A stretch of DNA of 5,109 bases, taken from Methylomonas sp. GTDB lineage: Bacteria > Pseudomonadota > Gammaproteobacteria > Methylococcales > Methylomonadaceae. Location of the stretch: NCBI GenBank assembly GCA_026990815.1, contig JALXCS010000136.1, forward strand, positions 16,371 through 21,479, written 5' to 3'. Below, in pieces: positions 1-5,109 of this stretch. The translations under genes and the position numbers were made by a program. Below the pieces are notes generated by a model. The model ran no database searches, was not told where the DNA came from, and saw nothing but the letters and a program-made list of their open reading frames with translations. Every line of letters begins with the position of its first letter. The stretch's first letter is position 1.

Positions 1-494
1 CCGCCATCTCGTGCAGGTGCAGAGCAAAAAGCCAAAACATCCTGATGTTGCCGCAACCAAATATTAAGATTGTTTTTTAACACTGGAAAATTGTCAGATG
101 AACGATAACCTTTACCATGGATGATACGCACACAACGGACGCCATCCTCGATGCAGAAATATAAAAACCTGAGTAACTGTTGCTTGGCGGCGGCACTGGT
201 TAAACCATGCAGATCAAGTTCGTTGGCCATGCCAAAATGGCCTTTTTTGAGTTTTTTCAGAATATTTTTTTGCAGGCCCGGACTAATAAAAGACATTCGG
301 TCTTCATTGCTCAATCGTTCAGTTTCATGAAAACTGTCATGCAGGAAGTTTTCTTCGAAATCAATTGGTTTGGAGTGGGGGGGTGGTTTCGGTCTGGAAT
401 TGCCAGTCATCCGGCTATTTTTAACCGGGGTTACTTTTCCGACGGCTTTCCGAAAAAGTTCAATATCATCTGGGTCAGGTATTTTTTTTGTCAC
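1..494 (-). CDS. Smr-domain protein (SmrA/YdaL-like putative endonuclease), C-terminus cut by window edge
   Basis: Smr domains are DNA- or RNA-binding, often nicking nuclease domains related to the C-terminus of MutS2; the cellular role of the stand-alone gammaproteobacterial form is poorly defined. Reading the minus strand gives 164 complete residues with no stop. Residues 5-20 match the usual N-terminal segment (IPDPDDIELFRKAVGK), followed by a proline- and basic-rich linker (about 22-45). The Smr domain starts near residue 90 with the DLHG motif (94-97), then HGKG (126-129) and the conserved end VLAFCSAPARDGG (from 153), which in relatives continues with a short tail of about 15 residues lost beyond base 1. 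The start is taken as GTG at 492-494: an in-frame TAG lies at 504-506 and there is no ATG between. A weak purine-rich stretch (RNA GGGAUAG) precedes it. The gene is divergent from surE. Family assignment is secure from motifs; substrate is unknown. Confidence 0.9.
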   Translation of the reverse strand, partial: MTKKIPDPDDIELFRKAVGKVTPVKNSRMTGNSRPKPPPHSKPIDFEENFLHDSFHETERLSNEDRMSFISPGLQKNILKKLKKGHFGMANELDLHGLTSAAAKQQLLRFLYFCIEDGVRCVRIIHGKGYRSSDNFPVLKNNLNIWLRQHQDVLAFCSAPARDG

Positions 495-675
495 GTCAAT
501 TGTCTATCCCGCTAGTATTTTTGCTATCATGTACAACAATCTTAATGTATGTAACGAAAAACAATATAGAATTGATTGGTTTTTAAGCATTAAATTGAAA
601 ACTGTAATTATGCCGAAGCACTAATAAATAACACAATATTAATTCTAATGCTTTTTTAAAGATACCAGAGAAAAA
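495..675. promoter_or_regulatory. Divergent smr / surE intergenic region
   Basis: This AT-rich gap separates two divergent genes, so it should carry promoters for both. On the plus strand the best -35-like element is TTGAAA at 595-600, followed at a long 19-base spacing by ACTAAT at 620-625; both match the sigma-70 consensus only in part. On the minus strand TTACAT-17-CATGAT (about 523-551) is weaker still. An 8-base inverted repeat, AAGCATTA at 585-592 and TAATGCTT at 645-652, flanks the possible surE start point. The surE ribosome site is a poor AGAG at 667-670, five bases before the ATG. The presence of promoters is inferred from gene orientation; the exact boxes are uncertain. Confidence 0.4.
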
Positions 676-1416
676 ATGCATATACTTTTAAGCAATGATG
701 ATGGCTATTTGTCGGAAGGGCTTAATGCTCTGGCTGCAGCATTGGCTGCGCATGCTGAAATAACGGTGGTTGCGCCTGATAGGAATCGTAGTGCTGCCAG
801 TAATTCTTTGACACTTGAAATGCCGCTTAGAGCAAGTAAGGCAGAAAATGGTTTTATTCGCGTTGATGGTACGCCAACAGACTGTGTGCATTTGGCGATT
901 ACTGGTTTGCTGGAACAAGAGCCGGATATGATTTTTGCTGGCATTAATCATGGTGCAAACATGGGTGATGATGTGTTGTATTCTGGTACAGTAGCTGCCG
1001 CAACTGAAGGTCGTTTTTTGGGGCTACCGGCCATTGCAATTTCATTGGCAGGTAGTGAAGCTAAACACTTTGTTACAGCTGGTCAGGTTGCGGTTCAGTT
1101 ATTAAAGCAATTGTTGGATAATCCCTTACCGAAAGATACTTTACTGAATGTTAATGTACCTGATCTACCTTATGAGGACATTAAGGGGTTTCAGGCTACC
1201 CGCCTGGGTCAGCGGCATAAGGCCGAGTCAGTTATTAAAGCTGAGGATCCTCGTGGTCGACCTATATACTGGGTTGGTCCTGCCGGACCGGAGCAAGATG
1301 CAGGACCAGGGACTGATTTTTGTGCAATAAGAGAAAATTATGTTTCTGTTACACCTTTACAACTGGATTTAACGCGTTATCAAAGTCTGGATAAAATAGC
1401 AAAATGGTTACCTTAA
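676..1416 (+). CDS. surE: SurE 5'/3'-nucleotidase (survival protein SurE)
   Basis: SurE is a cytoplasmic metal-dependent phosphatase that removes phosphate from 5'- and 3'-nucleoside monophosphates (EC 3.1.3.5 / 3.1.3.6) and, in some members, short polyphosphate; it supports stationary-phase survival. The 246-residue product is close to the usual 250. The signature NDDG sits at residues 7-10, giving metal ligands Asp8 and Asp9; Ser39 in the DRNRSAASNS segment and Asn91 in GINHG are the remaining expected ligands. The conserved GDDVLYSGTVAAATEGR block follows at about 97. The C-terminal region holds the typical DPRGRPIYWVG strand, DFCAI and VSVTPLQLD. The ATG at 676 gives the exact family N-terminus (MHILLSNDDG). 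It is the first gene of a surE-pcm-yqaA operon; its last bases overlap the longest version of pcm. All key residues are present and function is very likely standard. Confidence 0.98.
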   Translation: MHILLSNDDGYLSEGLNALAAALAAHAEITVVAPDRNRSAASNSLTLEMPLRASKAENGFIRVDGTPTDCVHLAITGLLEQEPDMIFAGINHGANMGDDVLYSGTVAAATEGRFLGLPAIAISLAGSEAKHFVTAGQVAVQLLKQLLDNPLPKDTLLNVNVPDLPYEDIKGFQATRLGQRHKAESVIKAEDPRGRPIYWVGPAGPEQDAGPGTDFCAIRENYVSVTPLQLDLTRYQSLDKIAKWLP

Positions 1417-2093
1417 ATACGATGATAAAAAACCCGAGAATACAGGGTATCGGCATGACTTCGCGCCGGACCAGGGAACGGATGATTGACCGATTACGGG
1501 TGCAAGGAATTAGGGATTGCAAGATCCTGGAAACTTTGCGTAATACGCCAAGACATATTTTTGTGGATGATGCGTTGGCAAGCAGAGCCTATGAAGATAC
1601 GGCCTTGCCTATTGGATACAATCAAACTATTTCGCAGCCCTATATCGTTGCCAGAATGACAGAATTGTTACTGGAAACAAAACCAAATATGGATAAAGTG
1701 CTGGAAATAGGTACTGGCTGTGGATATCAAACAGCAATTCTTGCTCAACTGGTGGGTTATGTTTATTCGGTAGAGAGAATAATGCCTTTACAAAAAAAGG
1801 CCAAACAACATTTATATGATCTGCGTATAAGAAAAGTCGATTATTTACATAGTGATGGCGGTTGGGGTTGGCCGGAACATGCACCTTATGATGGTATTCT
1901 GGTCTCGGCGGCTCCAGAGGAAGTTCCAGAATTATTATTGGAACAACTTGCGCCAGGAGGAGTTATGATTATTCCAGTAGGTGGGTCTAGATCACAGGAG
2001 TTACACCGTATTACTTATACCAAAGAAGGTTTTCAAGTAGAAGTCCTGGAGCCGGTCAGCTTTGTTCCTTTTTTGTCAGGCGGGGTTAGCTGA
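1404..2093 (+). CDS. pcm: Protein-L-isoaspartate O-methyltransferase (Pcm)
   Basis: Pcm (EC 2.1.1.77) uses S-adenosylmethionine to methylate the carboxyl of L-isoaspartyl residues that arise in ageing proteins, starting their repair; it acts in the cytoplasm. Visible family blocks, numbered from the first ATG, are ALPIGYNQTISQPYIVARMTELL (68-90), the SAM-binding loop VLEIGTGCGYQTAIL (99-113), YSVER with the acidic ribose-binding Glu (121-125), YDGILVSAAP (162-171), LAPGGVMIIPVG (182-193) and the C-terminal VSFVPFLSGGV. The usual GDG before GW reads SDGGWGW here. The E. coli enzyme is 208 residues; this one is 229 from the ATG at 1404, which overlaps surE by 13 bases. Other starts are ATG 1422 (223 aa) and ATG 1455 (212 aa); only the last has a good ribosome site, yet the upstream GIGMTS residues, from memory, recur in relatives. 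The enzyme call is firm; the start is not. Confidence 0.96.
   Translation: MVTLNTMIKNPRIQGIGMTSRRTRERMIDRLRVQGIRDCKILETLRNTPRHIFVDDALASRAYEDTALPIGYNQTISQPYIVARMTELLLETKPNMDKVLEIGTGCGYQTAILAQLVGYVYSVERIMPLQKKAKQHLYDLRIRKVDYLHSDGGWGWPEHAPYDGILVSAAPEEVPELLLEQLAPGGVMIIPVGGSRSQELHRITYTKEGFQVEVLEPVSFVPFLSGGVS
1444..1447 (+). promoter_or_regulatory. Shine-Dalgarno-like AGGG favouring a shorter pcm start
   Basis: AGGG lies seven bases before the in-frame ATG at 1455, which would begin the protein at MTSRRTRERM, the N-terminus annotated for several shorter homologues. The ATGs at 1404 and 1422 have no comparable purine stretch in front, although genes coupled to an upstream stop (surE stops at 1416) may not need one. 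This site is the main argument for the 212-residue form. Confidence 0.4.
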
Positions 2094-2096
2094 TTT

Positions 2097-2672
2097 ATGT
2101 TCCGAAAATTATATGATAAGGCTTTGACATGGGCAAGGCACCGTCATGCTCCGAAATATCTATTTGCTTTGAGTTTTGCAGAGTCTTCTTTTTTCCCGGT
2201 GCCACCTGATGTCATGCTTATGCCAATGGCTCTGTCGCAACCAAAAAAAGCCTTTTCTTTTGCATTGTTGACGACTATTGCCTCGGTTTTGGGGGGGATG
2301 CTAGGTTATGGCATTGGATATTTTGCTTTTGATATTGTTTCTGAATGGCTGCACGGAACACATTATTGGGATAAGTATTTGTTGAGCAAGCAATGGTTTC
2401 AGGAGTGGGGTGTCTGGGCGGTATTTATTGCCGGTTTTTCTCCAATACCGTACAAGGTTTTTACCATAGCAGCAGGCGCGTTATCAATGTCACTATTACC
2501 TTTTACTATTGCCTCATTTATAGGACGAGGTACTCGGTTTTTCATAGTTGCGATGCTGCTAGCCTGGGGCGGGGAGCGTTTGGAATCTTCGCTGCGTGTT
2601 TATATGGATCGTATAGGTTGGGCAACTGTAGCACTTGTTATCATTGGGGCAGGGATATATAAATTTGCCTGA
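2097..2672 (+). CDS. yqaA: YqaA-family DedA/VTT (SNARE-associated) inner membrane protein
   Basis: This is a small integral inner-membrane protein of the YqaA branch of the DedA/VTT superfamily. Some DedA relatives flip undecaprenyl phosphate or phospholipids; the role of the YqaA branch itself is not established. The 191-residue product has a basic N-terminus, then the motif ESSFFPVPPDV (29-39), hydrophobic segments at roughly 52-78, 104-130, 133-157 and 172-190, the re-entrant-type motif FSPIPYKVFTIAAGALSM (114-131) and GRGTRFF (143-149). Charged Glu29 and Lys120 inside otherwise apolar motifs are typical of the superfamily. The ATG lies 3 bases after the pcm stop, behind AGGCGGGG at 2078-2085 (about 11 bases upstream), so it is almost certainly co-transcribed. 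It contains a run of seven G at 2291-2297. The same neighbour of pcm occurs in several gammaproteobacteria, usually before nlpD. Family call is firm, function is inferred. Confidence 0.9.
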   Translation: MFRKLYDKALTWARHRHAPKYLFALSFAESSFFPVPPDVMLMPMALSQPKKAFSFALLTTIASVLGGMLGYGIGYFAFDIVSEWLHGTHYWDKYLLSKQWFQEWGVWAVFIAGFSPIPYKVFTIAAGALSMSLLPFTIASFIGRGTRFFIVAMLLAWGGERLESSLRVYMDRIGWATVALVIIGAGIYKFA

Positions 2673-2697
2673 CAATTCCGGTTTTTTTTCATATTTA
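2669..2697 (+). promoter_or_regulatory. Weak candidate promoter for the PilZ gene
   Basis: CTGACA at 2669-2674 matches five of six bases of a sigma-70 -35 box and overlaps the yqaA stop; TATTTA at 2692-2697, 17 bases later, is a poor -10. A better -10-like TATAGT lies at 2701-2706 but at the wrong spacing. The 175-base gap up to the PilZ gene supports a separate promoter somewhere within it. A run of eight T at 2682-2689 has no convincing hairpin before it, so no terminator is called for the surE operon. Confidence 0.2.
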
Positions 2698-2847
2698 GGC
2701 TATAGTTTATTTTTAAGGTGCAACTTAACTTTCGGTCGAATCAATCTAATTCAATTGGGGTTTTGATGACATTTACGTAAGCTTGTACTGAACGATTTTT
2801 CATGTCGTGTTAAAGTTTCAATCAACAAACCATTTGGCCAATGCGTA

Positions 2848-3435
2848 ATGATTCAAGATAGAAAAGAATTTAGAAAAAATTTAACATCCAACGGCAGTAT
2901 TTTTCTGGGTGGTGAAAAACTGGACTTCAAGGGTTATGATATTTCAGTCCGTGGTATGCAAATTGAAATAACCCCGGGCACGTTAGTTCAATCCGTTAGC
3001 GATGTTTCACAAATCATTGAATCCAACAATACCGCTGAGATTTATGTTGAAGAATTAGGGTTGACTGGCGATGTTGAACTGGTTTGGGTGCGAGAAGAGG
3101 ATGGTAAAATCGTCATGGGTCTCGAATTCCGGGATGTCATGCACAATGCTGGCAAAATGTGGCGCAAGCGCAGGTCGTACCGAAAAAAATTACAAAAAGT
3201 AGGTTCACTTTTTATTCAGGGTCTTGAAATTGATTTTGAGTGCCTGGATTTTTCTGTTGAAGGTATGCGATTGCAGATAGTTGAGCCTGAAAATGTAAAG
3301 ATTCAGGCTGGTTCTGATGCTAAGGTTGTGTCAGACAAGTTAAATCTTGAGGCAATGGCTAAGGTAATTTGGGTTAACCGAAATGAAGATGATGATGCAA
3401 TCTATCTCGGTTTGCGTTATTTGGAACTAAATTAA
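2848..3435 (+). CDS. Tandem PilZ-domain protein (probable c-di-GMP receptor)
   Basis: PilZ domains bind the second messenger cyclic di-GMP and pass the signal to motility, exopolysaccharide or other targets. This 195-residue cytoplasmic protein has two copies. Copy 1 has RKEFR (5-9, RxxxR) and DISVRG (31-36, DxSxxG); copy 2 has RRSYR (108-112) and DFSVEG (134-139). The distance between the second Arg and the Asp is 22 residues in both, and each copy ends in a similar strand pattern (VWVREEDGKIVMGLEF, 79-94; IWVNRNEDDDAIYLGLRY, 174-191), pointing to internal duplication. Copy 1 carries a longer loop (about 45-62). No signal peptide, membrane segment or output domain is present. The ATG at 2848 is preferred because the ATG at 2841 is out of frame and stops at once; the ribosome site is weak. 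It stands apart from the surE operon and converges with grxC. Ligand binding is inferred from intact motifs; the partner is unknown. Confidence 0.88.
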   Translation: MIQDRKEFRKNLTSNGSIFLGGEKLDFKGYDISVRGMQIEITPGTLVQSVSDVSQIIESNNTAEIYVEELGLTGDVELVWVREEDGKIVMGLEFRDVMHNAGKMWRKRRSYRKKLQKVGSLFIQGLEIDFECLDFSVEGMRLQIVEPENVKIQAGSDAKVVSDKLNLEAMAKVIWVNRNEDDDAIYLGLRYLELN

Positions 3436-3444
3436 CATGTAATA

Positions 3445-3702
3445 TCAGGCGGTTGCCAGCAATAGATCCAGTTCCTTACTGGTTTCCAATGCGTGTAAAT
3501 CATCAAAACCGCCAACATGATAATTATTAATATATATTTGTGGCACCGTCCTGCGCTTGGTGCGCTGCATCATTTCTTCCCTTAATTTTGGATCAGTATC
3601 GACATTAAGTTCTTTATAATGTGCTCCTTTTTTGTCTAGCAGCCTTTTGGCCATGATGCAGTAAGGGCAGATTGTAGAGGTGTAAATGAGAATATCAGGC
3701 AT
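3445..3702 (-). CDS. grxC: Glutaredoxin 3 (GrxC)
   Basis: Glutaredoxin 3 is a small cytoplasmic thiol-disulfide oxidoreductase that uses glutathione to reduce protein disulfides and mixed disulfides with glutathione. The 85-residue product is the normal length. It shows the dithiol active site CPYC (12-15) after the strand ILIYTST, Lys19-Arg20 in the following helix, the cis-proline motif TVPQIYI (52-58) that shapes the glutathione site, and GGFDDLHAL (64-72), the second glutathione-binding motif. These dithiol-class features rule out the monothiol CGFS (Grx4) type. The gene ends 9 bases from the convergent PilZ gene and starts 40 bases after the aldolase-family gene on the same strand, so it may be read through from it or from its own promoter. 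In E. coli grxC lies beside secB; that neighbour is not seen here. Confidence 0.97.
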   Translation of the reverse strand: MPDILIYTSTICPYCIMAKRLLDKKGAHYKELNVDTDPKLREEMMQRTKRRTVPQIYINNYHVGGFDDLHALETSKELDLLLATA

Positions 3703-3718
3703 TTATTTAAACTAAGTT

Positions 3719-3748
3719 AATATATTCTAATAATAGACTATTTTACAA
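3719..3748 (-). promoter_or_regulatory. Candidate grxC promoter
   Basis: On the minus strand TTGTAA (3743-3748, four of six -35 bases) is followed after 18 bases by TATATT (3719-3724, five of six -10 bases), placing a start point about 10 bases before the grxC ATG. The -35 box overlaps the stop codon of the aldolase-family gene. The resulting leader would be very short and shows no clear ribosome site, and the surrounding sequence is AT-rich, so chance matches are likely. Confidence 0.35.
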
Positions 3749-4393
3749 AACTATCCTTTTTTGTTCAATCTTCAAAGCTTTTTCCAGAGTAAATATTAGA
3801 TATTCAGCTGCCTGTTGCATTGTTTCAGCAAAAGAAATAATTCCATCTTCATGACCCAGCATGGAAAAAACCCCACCAGTACTGAATTTCGGGGTACAGA
3901 TAAGTTGTGATACTGCTTGGGCCATTTCAGGTGTACCGTAAGCTATATTTTGTTCAGTATAAGGTAGTTCCAGTTCCCTGGTATTATTCCAGATAGTCGG
4001 GCAATGGCCATGAATAATAGCCTTGGTTTCTGATTTTTCAAGATATACACTGGCATGAGTTAAGGCTTCAGAAGACGGTTTACAAGGACCTTCAGATATG
4101 ATTGAGTTTGTTGCAGGGTCAGCAGAAACAACAATACAAATATCCTGTTTGCTTAGCGGGTCAAGGTGACCAGTTTGGGTGCCGCTGATAAGAAACGAGC
4201 CGTTTGTATGTACCAAACGCTGACTGATATTACCAAAACCTAAACCGCCATATCGATCCGGGTCTTGGCCTATCAATTCGAGTTTTATCATAATGCTTCG
4301 CCAACTATTGAGATCAGAAAAATCAATCGTCGGCGGTAGCGGTTTATCAGTGTGCTCCAGGTGATATTTTATTACACCTTCTTGTTCGGTCAT
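3743..4393 (-). CDS. Class II aldolase/adducin-family protein, substrate unknown
   Basis: Members of this zinc-dependent family cleave or dehydrate sugar phosphates (fuculose-1-P aldolase, ribulose-5-P epimerase, methylthioribulose-1-P dehydratase). The 216-residue single-domain product shows the family landmarks: GFGNIS (52-57), the phosphate-loop counterpart ISGTQTGH (69-76), PSSEALTH (106-113) with Glu109 as the likely catalytic acid/base, IIHGHCPTIW (126-135) with zinc ligands His128 and His130, and GHEDGIISFAET (180-191) with the third ligand His181. The metal site thus appears complete. It lacks the closer sequence features that would identify it as MtnB, AraD or FucA, so no symbol is given. 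It lies between an RTX gene 79 bases upstream and grxC downstream, neither of which suggests a pathway. The start ATG at 4391-4393 has no strong ribosome site. Family is firm, reaction unknown. Confidence 0.85.
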   Translation of the reverse strand: MTEQEGVIKYHLEHTDKPLPPTIDFSDLNSWRSIMIKLELIGQDPDRYGGLGFGNISQRLVHTNGSFLISGTQTGHLDPLSKQDICIVVSADPATNSIISEGPCKPSSEALTHASVYLEKSETKAIIHGHCPTIWNNTRELELPYTEQNIAYGTPEMAQAVSQLICTPKFSTGGVFSMLGHEDGIISFAETMQQAAEYLIFTLEKALKIEQKRIVL

Positions 4394-4417
4394 GTTTCAT
4401 AAGGTTGTAAGTGACTA

Positions 4418-4446
4418 ATAATAAAAGCCTACCATTGCTTCCTAAA
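4418..4446 (-). promoter_or_regulatory. Candidate promoter of the aldolase-family gene
   Basis: On the minus strand TATTAT (4418-4423) matches five of six -10 bases and lies 24 bases before the start codon; TTTAGG (4441-4446) at 17-base spacing is a poor -35 (three of six). It is a weak but sensibly placed match in the only gap upstream of the gene. Confidence 0.3.
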
Positions 4447-4467
4447 AATGTCACAGCATAATTTTTA
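4443..4467. terminator. A/T-only inverted repeat after the RTX gene, possible weak terminator
   Basis: TAAAAAT at 4443-4449 and ATTTTTA at 4461-4467 form a perfect seven-base stem around an 11-base loop, starting 5 bases beyond the RTX stop codon. It lacks the GC-rich stem of a standard intrinsic terminator, and the downstream T-run is part of the stem. It could act weakly or be chance in AT-rich DNA. Confidence 0.22.
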
Positions 4468-4472
4468 ATGTC

Positions 4473-5109
4473 TTACCATTCAATTCTTTCCACACCTTCA
4501 AAATTGAGAGTACTGCCATCAGCCATTGTGACAACGCCTGAAGTATCTTCATTAAATTCAAAAGCAGTAGCTCCTTCTGCGGGAGTAAGTTCTTGACCAT
4601 CTACTGTGACTGTCCAGGGGTTATCTGAAGCGGTACTATTATTAGCATCCAAATGGATGGTATCCGTCCAGCCTTGTCCACCATGAAATTCATCATTACC
4701 ATTTCCTTCGCCAAAAATGAAAGTATCAGTACCTTCATCACCAAAAATATTATCATTACTACTTGAACCGGTAATTGTATCGTTACCGCCACCGCCGTGA
4801 ATTTTATCGACATTATTAAGTGTAGTGTTACTGAAATCGAGGGTACTGCTGCGCCAATCATTGACAATATCATTGCCGCCTGCGTCAATGGTTTCAATGG
4901 AATTGGAGGCGTCAAAATTACCGGCGAGATTGATGTTGCCATTTCCAGTGCCGCGGGTAATGGCGTCTTGGCCATCTCCGCCTTGAATAAAATCATAGCC
5001 ATCGCCTTCGTTCTGGATAAAGGTATCATTACCAGCGCCGCCGTTTAAGGTATCTTGACCGGTATCGCCATAAATGGAGTCATCGCCAGCAGTACCGGTA
5101 ATGGTATCA
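4473..5109 (-). CDS. RTX calcium-binding repeat protein, C-terminal fragment (probable type I secretion substrate)
   Basis: Only the last 211 residues lie in the window; the gene continues past base 5109, so no start is visible. The frame is open throughout and stops with TAA at 4473-4475. RTX nonapeptides (GGxGxDxux) bind calcium and fold as a beta-roll outside the cell. Two blocks are visible: residues 5-51 of the fragment (for example GDTGQDTLN, GGAGNDTFI, GGDGQDAIT) and 105-149 (GGGGNDTIT, GSSSNDNIF, GDEGTDTFI). Between them is a degenerate Asn/Asp-rich stretch. After the repeats comes an acidic, repeat-free tail of about 60 residues ending DGSTLNFEGVERIEW, a typical RTX C-terminus where the uncleaved type I (ABC transporter) secretion signal resides. 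There are no cysteines and many Asp, Gly, Asn and Thr. Any catalytic or adhesin domain would lie upstream, out of view, so the activity cannot be named; no secretion genes are adjacent. Confidence 0.9.
   Translation of the reverse strand, partial: DTITGTAGDDSIYGDTGQDTLNGGAGNDTFIQNEGDGYDFIQGGDGQDAITRGTGNGNINLAGNFDASNSIETIDAGGNDIVNDWRSSTLDFSNTTLNNVDKIHGGGGNDTITGSSSNDNIFGDEGTDTFIFGEGNGNDEFHGGQGWTDTIHLDANNSTASDNPWTVTVDGQELTPAEGATAFEFNEDTSGVVTMADGSTLNFEGVERIEW
4662..4796 (-). repeat. RTX nonapeptide block B
   Basis: Second group of units nearer the C-terminus: GGGGNDTIT, GSSSNDNIF, GDEGTDTFI, the looser FGEGNGNDEF, and GGQGWTDTI. It is separated from block A by about 53 residues without clear repeats, which suggests two separate beta-rolls or one decayed in the middle. 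Confidence 0.82.
4956..5096 (-). repeat. RTX nonapeptide block A
   Basis: Five imperfect nine- to ten-residue units (GTAGDDSIY, GDTGQDTLN, GGAGNDTFI, then a degenerate QNEGDGYDFI, then GGDGQDAIT) encoded on the minus strand. The GGxGxD core is predicted to bind calcium between successive turns of a beta-roll. The DNA copies have diverged, so this is a protein-level rather than a nucleotide repeat. Confidence 0.85.

Noticed and set aside
121..624. Three overlapping plus-strand open frames (121-330, 207-515, 370-624)
   Set aside because: The minus strand of 1-494 encodes a continuous, motif-rich Smr protein; these plus-strand frames have no recognisable features and are shadows of it or of the AT-rich gap.
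688..951. Minus-strand open frames inside surE (688-951, 705-944), a plus-strand frame at 1148-1330, and others inside pcm (1627-1884) and yqaA (2393-2662)
   Set aside because: They overlap well-conserved genes in other frames, and their translations show no family motifs.
2647..2690. Intrinsic terminator after yqaA (run of eight T at 2682-2689)
   Set aside because: Only four-base stems (GGCA/TGCC or CAGG/CCTG) can be formed upstream and they do not sit next to the T run.
3436..3444. Bidirectional terminator between the convergent PilZ gene and grxC
   Set aside because: The 9-base gap and its flanks show no hairpin-forming sequence.
3743..4393. Assignment as MtnB (methylthioribulose-1-phosphate dehydratase)
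   Set aside because: It shares the fold motifs only; the MtnB-like SGR/KPSAET and HTHS patterns are replaced here and no methionine-salvage gene is adjacent.
4601..5048. Open frames on both strands over the RTX region (minus 4601-5029, plus 4797-5048)
   Set aside because: The true frame is another minus-strand frame giving GGxGxD repeats; the hydrophobic low-complexity translations of these frames are by-products of repeated Asp/Gly codons.
4662..5096. Possible CRISPR-like or tandem DNA repeat suggested by recurring short words such as atcgcc and attacc
   Set aside because: The periodicity is nine to ten codons of RTX units with diverged DNA; there are no constant direct repeats with unique spacers.

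Overview
The window looks like ordinary chromosomal DNA of a gammaproteobacterium with moderately low GC (roughly 40% by eye). The main evidence is the surE-pcm-yqaA gene order, the Smr protein type and the PilZ and glutaredoxin 3 genes. A methylotroph-like or other free-living aquatic gammaproteobacterium (for example Methylococcales) fits the gene mix, but this is a guess; the sequence does not fix the genus.

Left part (1-2672): a Smr-domain gene runs leftward off the window edge. It diverges from a rightward, tightly packed operon of surE (survival-protein nucleotidase), pcm (L-isoaspartate protein methyltransferase) and a yqaA-type DedA/VTT membrane protein. The 181-base AT-rich gap between smr and surE must hold the promoters of both directions. 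surE and pcm overlap or nearly touch, and pcm and yqaA are 3 bases apart, so the three are probably translated from one mRNA. SurE and Pcm are the classic stationary-phase and damage-repair pair. In many relatives nlpD and rpoS follow, but here they do not.

Middle part (2673-3702): after a 175-base gap comes a gene for a 195-residue protein built of two PilZ domains, each with its own RxxxR and DxSxxG c-di-GMP binding signature. It converges with grxC (glutaredoxin 3), which is on the minus strand with only 9 bases between the two stops.

Right part (3703-5109): three minus-strand genes lie in a row if grxC is counted. Reading in the direction of transcription, they are the C-terminal end of an RTX (calcium-binding nonapeptide repeat) protein entering from the right edge, a class II aldolase/adducin-family protein of unknown substrate, and grxC. 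The RTX and smr genes are both cut by the window edges and have no start codon or no stop codon inside it. They were found by reading the minus strand directly, and the ATG-started frames that overlap them are shadows.

No RNA gene, insertion sequence, CRISPR array or attachment site was seen. Nothing here clearly amounts to an undescribed system. The most interesting items are the tandem PilZ receptor placed where nlpD-rpoS might be expected, and the truncated RTX secreted protein.
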